In this document: positions 1-11,458 of the stretch, piece by piece | Layout of the letters: every line of letters starts with the position of its first letter | Position numbering within the stretch: the stretch's first letter is position 1 | NCBI RefSeq assembly: GCF_003989795.1 | Contig: NZ_RZHG01000001.1 | Coordinates: forward strand, 1-64,000 | DNA from: Vreelandella andesensis | GTDB taxonomy: Bacteria > Pseudomonadota > Gammaproteobacteria > Pseudomonadales > Halomonadaceae | Length of the DNA stretch: 64,000 nt | Direction: 5' to 3' | Notes under the pieces: generated by a model | What the model was told of the DNA's origin: nothing | The model's database searches: none | Seen by the model: the letters and a program-made list of their open reading frames with translations, nothing else | Made by a program: the position numbers and the translations under genes

Positions 1-93
1 TAAAACGTTCAAACGTAAATTGTTTTGTGATACGTCTCAAGCGTATCCGGCAATCGTTATCATTGCGAGATACCAGACTCCTTCGGGTTATAG
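1..93 (+). other. End of 16S-23S spacer
   Basis: This is the 3' end of the ribosomal spacer just upstream of 23S; the 16S gene lies off the left edge. No tRNA is visible in the part shown. Positions 73-93 form the left arm of the long 23S processing stem: ccagac at 73-78 pairs with gtctgg at 3000-3005, and ttatagggt at 88-96 pairs with accctataa at 2981-2989. Such a stem is the usual RNase III target that frees pre-23S. A small hairpin (gcaat...attgc) lies near 51-67. Confidence 0.7.
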
Positions 94-2984
<2,891 letters not shown>

Positions 2985-3111
2985 TATAACACCCAAGGGG
3001 TCTGGTCGTAGTGATAACGAAAACCGGATACGCGCGCCCTGCCCTAAAGACAGGGGCGAGAGACGTACACAAAACAGACAGTCTACCCAGCATGATATAC
3101 AGTACCTGTTA
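2985..3111 (+). other. 23S-5S spacer with right arm of processing stem
   Basis: Transcribed spacer of 127 nt between 23S and 5S. Its first 21 bases complete the RNase III stem with positions 73-93. No tRNA and no ORF of substance are seen here. Confidence 0.7.
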
Positions 3112-3230
3112 CGCCTGACGACCATAGCAAGCGTGAACCACCTGATCCCATGCCGAACTCAGCAGTGAAACCGCTTCGCGCCGATGGTAGTGTGGGGTCT
3201 CCCCATGCGAGAGTAGGTCATCGTCAGGCA
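3112..3230 (+). rRNA. rrf: 5S ribosomal RNA
   Basis: 5S rRNA of about 119 nt. The terminal helix gcctgacg...cgtcaggc is clear. The internal stretches cccatgccgaactcag and tggtagtgtggggtctccccatgcgagagtag (split over 3149-3216) are near-identical to E. coli 5S. It is the last gene of this ribosomal operon, as a strong terminator follows at once. Ends may be off by one or two bases. Confidence 0.97.
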
Positions 3231-3240
3231 CCTATTCGAA

Positions 3241-3277
3241 AAAACCCCCAGGGCTTACGCCTTGGGGGTTGTTTTTC
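3241..3277 (+). terminator. Terminator of ribosomal operon
   Basis: Stem of ten pairs (3245-3254 with 3259-3268, one G-T wobble) closed by a four-base loop and followed by ttgttttt. It directly follows 5S, so it ends the rrn transcript. About 70 bases without features separate it from the stop of hisC. Confidence 0.92.
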
Positions 3278-3347
3278 GTGAGTGCCGTAAAATGAGTGAA
3301 GGGGCTGCCTGCAATGCCCCTTCTCACCTTTTACTCCTCACCCTTTA

Positions 3348-4406
3348 CTAGATAAGCGATTCCAATGCTTCAATCAAACTATCCATCTCATCATCTGTGC
3401 CGATGGTAATACGCAAGAAGTTGTTGAGTACGTCGGTATTAAAATGACGTACTAAAATTCCACGCTCGCGAAGGCCTGCAAACAATTGAGCACCTTCAAA
3501 ACTAGGATGCTGAGCAAGTACGAAATTGGCTTTTGAAGGCAACACTTCAAAGCCTAACTGCTCAAGCCGCAGACGTGTGCGTTCCCGGGTCGTGATAACG
3601 TTATTGCGGCAGGCCTTGAAGTGTTCCTTATCTTTAAGGGCTTCAATGCCGACGAGGCTCGCTAGGCTATCCACTGGGTAGGAATTAAACGAATCCTTTA
3701 CCCGCTGAAGGCCATCAATCAGCTCTGGGGAGCCAATGGCATAACCCAAACGTAAACCAGCCAAGCTACGTGATTTAGAGAACGTTCCTGTCACCAGCAA
3801 ATTTGGGTAGCGGCCGATTAAAGCGACAGCGCTCTCCGCTCCAAAATCTACGTAGGCTTCGTCGACTAGCACTACCCGATCAGTAACGCGCTTTAATAGC
3901 GCCTCAATGGTCTCAAGGGAGTGCGCATGGCCAGTCGGCGCGTTTGGGTTGGCAAAAATGACACCACTGCGCTCTGACGCATTCGCCAGGGAATCAATAT
4001 CAACTTCCCACTGGTCATTCAGTGGATGTTTGCGAAGTGTAATGCCATATAGGTTGGCATACACCGGGTAGAAGCTGTAGGTAATGGATGGCACATCCAG
4101 CGGTGCGTCATGACGAAAGAAAGCCTGGAATGCAAACGCGAGCACTTCATCTGACCCATTGCCGACAAAGGTCTCTGCGACGCTAACTCCATAGCTTTCC
4201 GCCAGCGTTGCACGTAGCGCATAAGAGGTAGGATCAGGGTATAGACGCAAATGATCGGTGGCATAATTGCGTAGCGCTTCACTCACCCCGGGCGCAGGTG
4301 GATAAGGGTTTTCATTGGTGTTGAGTTTAATAACCTGTTCACGGGGCTGCTCACCAGGCACATAGGGGGTAAGCTCCCTAACAGCTGGACTCCAATATTG
4401 GCTCAT
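3348..4406 (-). CDS. hisC: Histidinol-phosphate aminotransferase
   Basis: Fold-type I PLP aminotransferase that converts imidazole acetol phosphate and glutamate to histidinol phosphate in cytosolic histidine synthesis. Seen: the LNTNENPYPP substrate-binding segment near the N terminus, the ANPNAPTG motif, VDEAYVDF with the PLP-contacting Asp/Tyr, and FSKSRSLAGLRLGYA with the Schiff-base lysine. Length is 352 residues, normal for HisC. I start at the ATG at 4404-4406 (MSQYWSP...), which is where the family begins; a further 23 in-frame codons upstream do not look like HisC. It stands alone, away from hisBHAF, so the his genes are scattered here. Transcription converges on the rrn terminator. 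Confidence 0.95.
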   Translation of the reverse strand: MSQYWSPAVRELTPYVPGEQPREQVIKLNTNENPYPPAPGVSEALRNYATDHLRLYPDPTSYALRATLAESYGVSVAETFVGNGSDEVLAFAFQAFFRHDAPLDVPSITYSFYPVYANLYGITLRKHPLNDQWEVDIDSLANASERSGVIFANPNAPTGHAHSLETIEALLKRVTDRVVLVDEAYVDFGAESAVALIGRYPNLLVTGTFSKSRSLAGLRLGYAIGSPELIDGLQRVKDSFNSYPVDSLASLVGIEALKDKEHFKACRNNVITTRERTRLRLEQLGFEVLPSKANFVLAQHPSFEGAQLFAGLRERGILVRHFNTDVLNNFLRITIGTDDEMDSLIEALESLI

Positions 4407-4572
4407 TCGGGGTAACCTGATTATCTTAACGTTAATACCCCCATGGTCGCCTGATGACTGCCTAAGCGCAAGCATTCAAATAGGCAGGGGGGTGGGCGTC
4501 GCACCTTGTAGCGGTTATGCTGTCACAAGCGCGCTATAAAAATGTATGTCCAACACGATAAGGAGACACTCA

Positions 4573-5022
4573 ATGCAATTTAGGAGTTTGCTAGCCAGCT
4601 CGGCTATGTTGGCACTGCTGGCGGGCTGTGCAGCTGGACCAACGGACCAGCGTGAAGAAGCAGGTATGACGGCTGCTCAAGCCAATTACCAAGGTACGCT
4701 GCCTTGCCGCAACTGCGATGGCATCGACTTGGATGTGACAATGATGGGCGAAGAAATGAGTGTTCCTGAAGAACGGACGTTCACATTAAACGCTACTTAT
4801 CGTAATCACCCACAAACGCCGCCAGACGAAAACTATGCAGGCAATTGGGAAGTACTGACAGGCACGCCGTCTGATCCCTCTTCAACTGTCTATGAGTTAA
4901 CGCCGAATGGCGATGGTCAGATCTACTACTTCTTGCGTATCAATGAGCGCACGTTGGAGCTGATCGACCCAGAGCGTCGTCGTTTCGAAAACGGCGAGAT
5001 GCTGCAGTTACAGCGTCGATAA
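4573..5022 (+). CDS. NlpE-N-domain lipoprotein
   Basis: Predicted outer-membrane lipoprotein of 149 residues. It has a signal peptide with lipobox LLAGC, then an NlpE N-terminal type domain. The signature PCRNCDGID corresponds to the CxxC segment that in NlpE follows the first strand and has been linked to copper and surface stress sensing. The usual NlpE C-terminal domain is absent, as in many short family members. The ATG at 4573 is chosen because aggag sits seven bases upstream; an in-frame ATG at 4546 would place that ribosome site inside the gene. It is monocistronic, with a terminator just after. Function as an envelope stress or metal sensor is inferred from the family only. Confidence 0.8.
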   Translation: MQFRSLLASSAMLALLAGCAAGPTDQREEAGMTAAQANYQGTLPCRNCDGIDLDVTMMGEEMSVPEERTFTLNATYRNHPQTPPDENYAGNWEVLTGTPSDPSSTVYELTPNGDGQIYYFLRINERTLELIDPERRRFENGEMLQLQRR

Positions 5023-5039
5023 CATGTGAAGCGACGCTC

Positions 5040-5067
5040 AAAGGCGGCCATTGGCCGCCTTTTGCAT
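5040..5067 (+). terminator. Terminator after NlpE-like gene
   Basis: Near-perfect inverted repeat aaggcggcca/tggccgcctt (5041-5061) followed by tttgcattt. It is GC-rich and placed 18 bases after the stop codon. Confidence 0.75.
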
Positions 5068-5132
5068 TTCTAATGATCTAATGCATAAATCTTGGTGACA
5101 ATATAACCAGTGGTGATAAAAACAGGAGCAAC

Positions 5133-6509
5133 ATGGCGGTGGCGAAAGCGAAAAGTGCCTTTGTATGCACCGAGTGCGGTGCGGAGTATCGAAAGTGGCA
5201 AGGCCAGTGCTCCAGCTGCCAGGAATGGAACACGCTAAGTGAGATTCGTTTGACCAGTGCGCGCCCTGGAAGCGGGGCAGCGACTGGACGAGCGGGCTAT
5301 GCAGGAGACCTTTCGCGAGATGTAGTGGATCTTGGCAATGTGGATCTCAGTGAGGTTCCTCGTCTAACGTCGACCTTTGCCGAGTTTGATCGCGTGTTGG
5401 GCGGTGGCCTCGTGCCGGGTTCTGCTGTGTTGCTGGGAGGTAACCCAGGCGCTGGTAAGTCAACGTTGCTTCTGCAAACTGCCTGCAAGCTCGCGCAGCA
5501 GCGGCGCATTCTGTATGTCACCGGCGAAGAGTCGCTTTCCCAAGTGGCGATGCGTGCCCACCGCTTACAGCTGCCTACCAATGGGCTGAAAATGCTGGCG
5601 GAAACCAGTGTGGAAACGATTTTAGCGGTAGCTGAGCGAGAAAAGCCGGAGATTCTGGTTATCGACTCAATTCAAACGATGCACCTAGAAGATATTAGCT
5701 CAGCACCGGGCGGGGTTGCCCAGGTGCGTGAGTCTGCGGCAGCGCTAACACGCTTTGCCAAGCAAACGAATACGGTGCTGTTACTAGTGGGGCATGTGAC
5801 GAAAGATGGCACGCTGGCTGGTCCAAAAGTTCTGGAGCATATGATTGATGCCTCACTGCTATTAGAGGGGGGAGCTGACTCTCGCTTCAGAACTCTTCGC
5901 GGCCAGAAAAATCGCTTTGGCGCGGTGAATGAGTTGGGGGTCTTTGCGATGCTCGAGCAAGGTTTGAAAGAGGTTAAAAACCCCAGTGCGATTTTCCTGT
6001 CACGCCAAGAAGAACAGGCACCCGGTAGTTTAGTCATGGTGGTGTGGGAAGGCACTCGGCCAATTCTGGTGGAAGTGCAAGCGTTAGTAGATGAGTCTGC
6101 GCTGGGTAATCCTCGTCGGGTGGCGGTTGGCGTTGATCAAAACCGGCTGGCTATGCTGTTAGCCGTGCTAAATCGCCACGGAGGTTTATTTACCGGCGAT
6201 CAAGACGTATTTCTGAACGTGGTTGGCGGCGTTAAAGTACTCGAAACCAGTGCTGACTTAGCGGTGCTTTTAGCCGTGGTATCTAGCTTGCAAAATCGCG
6301 CACTGCCAAAAGAGCTGGTGGTGTTTGGCGAAGTGGGGCTTTCAGGGGAAATTCGGCCAGTTCCCAGCGGGCAAGAGCGTATTGCAGAAGCAGCTAAGCA
6401 CGGATTTCTGCGAGCGATTGTGCCACGAGGCAATGCACCCAAGCAGGCACCGAAAGGCATGGAGGTTATCCCTGTCGATAAACTGAGCGACGCTCTGGAA
6501 GCGCTTTGA
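5133..6509 (+). CDS. radA: DNA repair protein RadA
   Basis: RadA (Sms), a hexameric DnaB-like ATPase that drives branch migration of recombination intermediates. Domains in order: a zinc finger with Cys12, Cys15, Cys26 and Cys29; a RecA-type ATPase with Walker A GGNPGAGKST near residue 102 and the RadA-specific KNRFG motif near 258; and a C-terminal Lon-protease-like domain holding FGEVGLSGEIRPV. The length of 458 residues is typical. aggag sits before the ATG. It appears to be transcribed alone; the next gene, selD, has its own ribosome site about 70 bases on. Confidence 0.97.
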   Translation: MAVAKAKSAFVCTECGAEYRKWQGQCSSCQEWNTLSEIRLTSARPGSGAATGRAGYAGDLSRDVVDLGNVDLSEVPRLTSTFAEFDRVLGGGLVPGSAVLLGGNPGAGKSTLLLQTACKLAQQRRILYVTGEESLSQVAMRAHRLQLPTNGLKMLAETSVETILAVAEREKPEILVIDSIQTMHLEDISSAPGGVAQVRESAAALTRFAKQTNTVLLLVGHVTKDGTLAGPKVLEHMIDASLLLEGGADSRFRTLRGQKNRFGAVNELGVFAMLEQGLKEVKNPSAIFLSRQEEQAPGSLVMVVWEGTRPILVEVQALVDESALGNPRRVAVGVDQNRLAMLLAVLNRHGGLFTGDQDVFLNVVGGVKVLETSADLAVLLAVVSSLQNRALPKELVVFGEVGLSGEIRPVPSGQERIAEAAKHGFLRAIVPRGNAPKQAPKGMEVIPVDKLSDALEAL

Positions 6510-6580
6510 CGTAAGCTATGCTAAGTAACAACAGCAAGTAGCAACAGTAAGGAACAACATCGAGACTAAGGAGAGACGTC

Positions 6581-7618
6581 ATGAGTTCGATTCGGTTAAC
6601 CCAATATAGTCACGGTGCGGGTTGCGGCTGCAAAATTGCCCCGGATGTGCTGGATGGAATTCTGGCTAAAGCCGGGCCCGCCGCGGGCCATAAACGGCTC
6701 ATTGTAGGCAACCAGGGTCGCGAAGACGCAGCGGTGTATGATTTGGGTGATGGCCGCGGAATGATCGCGACCACCGATTTTTTTATGCCGATTGTCGATG
6801 ATCCCTTCGATTTTGGCCGTATTGCCGCCACCAATGCGATCAGCGACGTGTACGCCATGGGTGGCACGCCAGTCATGGCATTAGGCATTTTAGGCTGGCC
6901 GCTGGATAAACTCAGTGCTGAAATTGCGGGGGATGTTATTGCCGGAGCTCAAGCGGTTTGTCGTGAGCTGGGTGTGGCGCTAGCGGGCGGCCACTCAATT
7001 GACGCCCCAGAGCCGATGTTTGGTTTGGCAGTCAACGGTTTAGTTGATCTGGCGCATTTAAAACTCAACAGTCAAGCAAAGCCTGATGACCTGTTATTCC
7101 TAACCAAACCACTGGGCGTAGGGCTCTTAACCACGGCTGAAAAACGTGGTTTGTTGAAGGCCGGGCACCATGGTCTTGCCCGTGAAACAATGCTTAAGTC
7201 CAATCATATTGGCGTTGAGTTAGCTAAGGTGAAAGGTGTTAATGCCATGACAGATGTGACGGGGTTTGGTCTCGCTGGGCACCTGGCTGAAATGTGCAGC
7301 GCGAGCGGCGTGATGGCGCAGATCGATTTTCGCCGCTTACCCCGTTTAGCAGAAGCCGAAGCTTATCGTCGGCAGGGAGCTGTCCCTGGTGGCACGTTGC
7401 GCAACCGCGAGGCTTTGGGTAAATCCTTGCCTGCAATGGACGATGCTCATTGGCAATGGCTGTGTGATCCTCAGACGTCAGGCGGTTTGTTAATCAGCGT
7501 CGATCCTGCCTGGGAAGATGATGTAGAACGTATTGGTCGTGATCACGGTATTACCTTGGTACCGTTTGGCACCATGAAGACAGTAAAAGGTGACGTTTTG
7601 ATTGAGGTTGTTGGATGA
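6581..7618 (+). CDS. selD: Selenide, water dikinase
   Basis: Makes monoselenophosphate, the selenium donor, from selenide and ATP. The N-terminal HGAGCGCK holds the catalytic pair at Cys15 and Lys18, matching Cys17 and Lys20 of E. coli. This is the cysteine form, not a selenoprotein: the codon is tgc and no in-frame tga occurs. AIR-synthase-like domains follow, with GGHSID and the TDVTGFGLAGHL motif. Length is 345 residues. aaggagag precedes the ATG. It overlaps mnmH by four bases (ATGA), so the two are translationally coupled. No selA, selB or selC is in the window, so the visible use of selenium is tRNA modification. Confidence 0.97.
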   Translation: MSSIRLTQYSHGAGCGCKIAPDVLDGILAKAGPAAGHKRLIVGNQGREDAAVYDLGDGRGMIATTDFFMPIVDDPFDFGRIAATNAISDVYAMGGTPVMALGILGWPLDKLSAEIAGDVIAGAQAVCRELGVALAGGHSIDAPEPMFGLAVNGLVDLAHLKLNSQAKPDDLLFLTKPLGVGLLTTAEKRGLLKAGHHGLARETMLKSNHIGVELAKVKGVNAMTDVTGFGLAGHLAEMCSASGVMAQIDFRRLPRLAEAEAYRRQGAVPGGTLRNREALGKSLPAMDDAHWQWLCDPQTSGGLLISVDPAWEDDVERIGRDHGITLVPFGTMKTVKGDVLIEVVG

Positions 7619-8703
7619 CCCTAGCCACTGTTCCGGCATCATTAAACTTAATCGCGGCAGAAACGCCGCTGATCGATGTGCGTGCTCCGGTTGAGTTTGT
7701 TCAGGGGCGTTTGCCAGGCGCGGTTAATTTACCGCTAATGGTTGACGAGGAGCGTCATCAGGTTGGCATCGCTTATAAGCAGCATGGGCAGCAGGCGGCA
7801 ATCAGGTTGGGTGAACGTTTAGTCAGTGGTGACACTAAGCGATCACGCGTTGATGCGTGGCAGGCGTATGTAGCGAGCCATCCAAACGCTATTATTTATT
7901 GCTTTCGCGGAGGGCTGCGTTCGCAACTTGCCCAGCAGTGGCTAGCCGAAGCAGGTGTTAGCAGGCCGCGTATCGACGGTGGCTGGAAAGCGCTGCGTCT
8001 ACGGCTATGTCAGCGTATTGATGAAGCGGCCAGCCAGCCGATGCTGGTCGTGGCGGGGCTTACAGGCTGTGCCAAAACAACGCTTATTAACCAATTGAGT
8101 AATGGCATTGATCTAGAAGCCTTTGCCAATCATAAAGGTTCGGCCTTTGGCCGGCAGCCAGAAGAACCAGCGACACAAATTGATTTTGAGCACGCCCTGG
8201 CCAAGCGCCTAATAGGGCTGCCAGGAAAATTGGTGATAGAAGATGAGTCGCGACAAATCGGTAATGCTAATATTCCACTTGCTTTCTGGCATGCCTTGCA
8301 GCGTGCGCCGAGAATACGCATTGAGATGCCTCTGGATTGGCGTTTAGAGCAGTTACGCCGTGACTATATCGAAGCACTTGAACAGAGCTACACCGTCCGA
8401 TACGGCCAACAAGAGGGCTGGCAGCGTATGCGGGTTCAGTTAGCCAATGCCTTGGAACGTTTGGCGAAACGTCTAGGTAATGCCCGCTTGCAGCGTCTGC
8501 AGCGATTACAAGACATGGCCTTTGATGCTCATGCGCGAGGTAATATTCAGGCTCACGAGGCATGGCTCGCACCGCTGCTAACTGAATATTACGACCCGCT
8601 TTATCGTCATCACCTTGAAAAGCATAAAGATAGCCGCCCTGTAGAACTGCATGTTGGCGATTGGGATAGCTGTCTTGAAGCTGCTAAGCAGTGGAGCATT
8701 TAG
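7615..8703 (+). CDS. mnmH: tRNA 2-selenouridine synthase
   Basis: MnmH (SelU, YbbB) replaces sulfur by selenium in 2-thiouridine at the wobble position of Lys, Glu and Gln tRNAs, via a geranylated intermediate, using selenophosphate. The N-terminal rhodanese domain starts with DVRAPVEF and carries the active-site Cys near residue 96 (YCFRGGLRSQ). A P-loop follows near residue 148 (GLTGCAKTTL), and the C-terminal half is the family's helical region. Length of 362 is normal. The start overlaps the selD stop as ATGA. A tRNA-Gln(TTG), one class of substrate, is encoded at 18400-18474 in this same window. Confidence 0.95.
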   Translation: MTLATVPASLNLIAAETPLIDVRAPVEFVQGRLPGAVNLPLMVDEERHQVGIAYKQHGQQAAIRLGERLVSGDTKRSRVDAWQAYVASHPNAIIYCFRGGLRSQLAQQWLAEAGVSRPRIDGGWKALRLRLCQRIDEAASQPMLVVAGLTGCAKTTLINQLSNGIDLEAFANHKGSAFGRQPEEPATQIDFEHALAKRLIGLPGKLVIEDESRQIGNANIPLAFWHALQRAPRIRIEMPLDWRLEQLRRDYIEALEQSYTVRYGQQEGWQRMRVQLANALERLAKRLGNARLQRLQRLQDMAFDAHARGNIQAHEAWLAPLLTEYYDPLYRHHLEKHKDSRPVELHVGDWDSCLEAAKQWSI

Positions 8704-8741
8704 CGGTTTTCCGCCCAGCTATACGTTTAAGCGACCTCCAG

Positions 8742-9434
8742 TTAAGCAACGTTCAGCCATCGCGTCATAACGCGATCAAGCAGCGGCGCTAATCGATGAA
8801 AGCGAGAAACGTCGTCTAGAATTTGTTCATTGGTTTGAAGAAAGCGCCCAGCAGCAGGCGCTTTTGCTCGCGGTCGATCGCTGACATTGAGTAGTGGCAT
8901 CACGCTGCTCATAGTCGTTTCAAGGTGGCACAGTAAGCCGATAACACGCCCCGCGTCCCAAGAAAATCCTTGTAACGGTGCCGCTGCACTGCCGCCTAAC
9001 GGCAGTGCGCTTTCCGGTAAGCTAAACACAAGGCGGTGCCACATAAACGCCTCAAATTGTTCTGGAAGGTCAAAGGTGCTTTCTGGTGCTAACGTTATTT
9101 GATGCCAGCCTGTCTCAGGGTAGGTGCCTGGCGCGATAACAGCATCTAGGGCGTGCGCTATCCACAGTGCGCCCAAGCCAATGCCCAGTAATGGTTTCTG
9201 CCCATCCAGATAGCGATTGATCAGTTTGCGTTCAGCTTTAAGCCAATCGGGTGGTTCATTTACGAGCGACTCAGGACCATCCAGTATAATTAACGCATCG
9301 CACTCACCCGGACGTGGGGTTAGTTCGCCCGCATAGAGGTGAAAAACGGTGTAACTGTGGCCCATACTTTCAAGCCAGTCAGTTAAACGAGCGGGACCAT
9401 GGTCAGGGCCGTGCTGTAGCAGATGGATATGCAT
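8742..9434 (-). CDS. Class I glutamine amidotransferase homologue without nucleophile Cys
   Basis: Cytosolic protein of 230 residues with the class I glutamine amidotransferase fold, of the GMP-synthase-like stand-alone type. Order of motifs: LQHGPDHGPARL at the N terminus, ALIILDGPESL, then LLGIGLGAL where the family has G-I-C-x-G, FMWHRLVFSLPE, and CHLETT near the end. The catalytic Cys is replaced by Gly86 (codon at 9177-9179), while the His and Glu of the C-terminal HxE are kept. It should therefore not hydrolyse glutamine by the usual route. Start ATG at 9432-9434 has gaggag before it. It is divergent from the yjaG-type gene. The true role is unknown. Confidence 0.8.
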   Translation of the reverse strand: MHIHLLQHGPDHGPARLTDWLESMGHSYTVFHLYAGELTPRPGECDALIILDGPESLVNEPPDWLKAERKLINRYLDGQKPLLGIGLGALWIAHALDAVIAPGTYPETGWHQITLAPESTFDLPEQFEAFMWHRLVFSLPESALPLGGSAAAPLQGFSWDAGRVIGLLCHLETTMSSVMPLLNVSDRPRAKAPAAGRFLQTNEQILDDVSRFHRLAPLLDRVMTRWLNVA

Positions 9435-9546
9435 GGTAATCTCCTCGCCGGCCGATGTTAACTCCACGACAGGGATCTCCTGTCGCGATTGTGCGACGAT
9501 AACGTATCGCGTTCATTTCACCAATATTGTGACCCAGGAAATCAGC

Positions 9547-10149
9547 ATGGTGGCTAAACCCCTAGGATTTTACCAGCGGCTTCAGCAATTGCCGTTGCCC
9601 GCTCAGCAAGCGTTCATGGCAGCTCTTTGTGAGCGCCTGTTACCTAACTACGTTCTTTATCAACAAACCACGGGGCTAGGTGACGAACATACGCTGCGTA
9701 CTGTGCTGAGCTTGGTGTGGGAGCGCTTAAGCGTACCGAATGCCAGCATCGACTTTGCTCGGCAAGCGGAAAAGTTGGCTGAGTGTGAGCCCCCAGAAGA
9801 CGACGAGAGTTTTGGAGCGCGCCGAGCGTTAGATGCCGTCGTATCGGTATCTGCGCTGCTAGATACGCTGCAGGGCGAGTCACCTGAAGCGGTGCTGGAC
9901 GTGAGCCGCACCTCGCGAGCGGGCGTTCGTGCTTTTATCGAGCTGACAGAAGGCGAAGAGGAGGCTGAGGCGCTTGCACTGATTATTCGCGACCACCCAT
10001 TGATGGCCGATGAAAACGACTTCCAGGATGCTGTTCTGGAAGCCGTGAGCGAACCGATCAACAAAGCCTCGTTAAAAGAAATTCGCCAGCTAGGACGTAA
10101 TAACGGCATCAGTAATCTCGGGTTAACCTTAGACGAGGGCGAGGAGTAA
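9547..10149 (+). CDS. YjaG family protein (DUF416)
   Basis: Protein of 200 residues, all soluble and rich in Asp/Glu, matching the YjaG/DUF416 family found across gammaproteobacteria. Recognisable features are the N-terminal GFYQRLQQLP and QQAFMAALCERL stretches, the middle LVWERL, and the acidic tail. The family's function is not established. The ATG at 9547 is preceded by agga (9535-9538); an upstream in-frame ATG overlapping the divergent amidotransferase gene is rejected, since the family starts here. Monocistronic as far as seen. Confidence 0.85.
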   Translation: MVAKPLGFYQRLQQLPLPAQQAFMAALCERLLPNYVLYQQTTGLGDEHTLRTVLSLVWERLSVPNASIDFARQAEKLAECEPPEDDESFGARRALDAVVSVSALLDTLQGESPEAVLDVSRTSRAGVRAFIELTEGEEEAEALALIIRDHPLMADENDFQDAVLEAVSEPINKASLKEIRQLGRNNGISNLGLTLDEGEE

Positions 10150-10162
10150 CTGGCGAAGCCGG

Positions 10163-10669
10163 TTAAAACCGCAGGCCCGCCGTCACCATCATGCCGGCGG
10201 TGCCGAAGATAATCAGATCTGATTCTACACGTCCCCATTGCACGCCAATGCTGGGTAATAGCGCAGGCGCGATTTCAAAATGATTAAGGGGGATTTTGTC
10301 ACGGTATTCACCTTTATAACCGCGCAACAGCCCGCCTGTCAGCTTGGCTCGAATCTTAACCCCTTCAGAAAATTGCCAAAGCGGAAACTCGCGGCCTACG
10401 TAGAAGTACCAGGTAGGCTGATCAAATGAATTTTTAAACCATGCTGCCCCAGTTAACCAGCGATCTGGATTATGCAGTTCAATGCTCGCCAGTTGTTGCT
10501 GATTAATATGGTCAGGGTCAGGGTCGAAGTGGCGCGTCAATAAACTGGTCTGCACCAATGTGTGATCGAGCGCTAAAGTGGGCGACCAATCCGGCAAAGA
10601 AAAGGCTGAGACGGTTGTGCTCAGCCAAACCCCCGCTACTCCTCCTACCCACTGATAGTAACGAGGCAT
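10163..10669 (-). CDS. Putative outer-membrane beta-barrel protein
   Basis: A 168-residue exported protein: hydrophobic N terminus with a likely cleavage site after VSA (residue 22), then alternating polar/aromatic strands and a terminal Phe (TAGLRF), the typical end of a Bam-inserted outer-membrane barrel. The size suggests about eight strands, and the arrangement recalls PagP-like lipid A modifying barrels, but I see no firm catalytic match. Homologues are often annotated as a glycerol-3-phosphate transporter, which this sequence does not support. Its aggag site lies in the 15-base gap after hisF, so it is probably the last gene of the his operon. Confidence 0.7.
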   Translation of the reverse strand: MPRYYQWVGGVAGVWLSTTVSAFSLPDWSPTLALDHTLVQTSLLTRHFDPDPDHINQQQLASIELHNPDRWLTGAAWFKNSFDQPTWYFYVGREFPLWQFSEGVKIRAKLTGGLLRGYKGEYRDKIPLNHFEIAPALLPSIGVQWGRVESDLIIFGTAGMMVTAGLRF

Positions 10670-10684
10670 ATCAGGCTCCTATAG

Positions 10685-11458
10685 CTATAGCCGCATTTCG
10701 ATGCCGCGTTCAGCCATGTAACGTTTAGCTTCCGGAATGGTGTACTCGCCAAAGTGGAAAATACTCGCCGCCAATACCGCATCAGCACCGCCTTTGAGTA
10801 CACCGTCCACTAAGTGATCCAAGTTTCCTACACCGCCTGAAGCTATTACAGGCACGCTGACGGCTTCAGAAATGGCATGGGTAACGCCCAGGTCAAAACC
10901 AACTTTAGTGCCGTCTCGATCCATGCTGGTTAACAGTAGCTCGCCTGCACCAAATTCCACCATCTTTTTGGCCCACTCGACGGCATCCAGCCCCGTTGGC
11001 CGGCGTCCGCCATGGGTGAATATTTCCCAACGAGGCGCCTCACCTTCTTTAGACACCTTCTTAGCGTCAATCGCCACCACAATACATTGGCTGCCAAAGC
11101 GCTCAGCGGCCTCGCGAACAAACGCTGGGTTATTCACTGCGGCGGTGTTAATTGAGACTTTGTCAGCCCCTGCATTCAGCATGGTACGAATATCGTCACA
11201 GCTGCGGATACCACCCCCGACGGTAAGAGGAATAAATACTTCACCCGCGATGCGTTCTACCATGTCGACCGTGGTATCACGGTTTTCGTGGCTGGCGGTA
11301 ATGTCAAGGAAGGTGATTTCGTCGGCGCCCTGCTGGTTGTAACGCTGGGCAATTTCAACAGGGTCGCCTGCATCACGGATGCCGACAAAATTAACGCCTT
11401 TCACCACGCGCCCGGCATCAACATCTAAGCAAGGAATAATACGTTTCGCTAAGCTCAT
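10685..11458 (-). CDS. hisF: Imidazole glycerol phosphate synthase, cyclase subunit
   Basis: The cyclase half of the HisF-HisH enzyme. It uses ammonia from HisH to turn PRFAR into imidazole glycerol phosphate and AICAR. A TIM barrel of 257 residues, starting [18 protein letters not shown] with the catalytic Asp12, a second catalytic Asp in VVAIDAKKV, and phosphate-binding loops LTVGGGI and ASGGVG. Its start overlaps the hisA stop by four bases. AICAR made here links to purine synthesis. Confidence 0.98.
   Translation of the reverse strand: MSLAKRIIPCLDVDAGRVVKGVNFVGIRDAGDPVEIAQRYNQQGADEITFLDITASHENRDTTVDMVERIAGEVFIPLTVGGGIRSCDDIRTMLNAGADKVSINTAAVNNPAFVREAAERFGSQCIVVAIDAKKVSKEGEAPRWEIFTHGGRRPTGLDAVEWAKKMVEFGAGELLLTSMDRDGTKVGFDLGVTHAISEAVSVPVIASGGVGNLDHLVDGVLKGGADAVLAASIFHFGEYTIPEAKRYMAERGIEMRL

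Noticed and set aside
6623-6640. Selenocysteine at the SelD active site
   Set aside because: The codon is tgc (Cys), not tga.
9433-9546. Longer N terminus for the YjaG-family gene
   Set aside because: It would overlap the divergent gene and no family resemblance appears before 9547.
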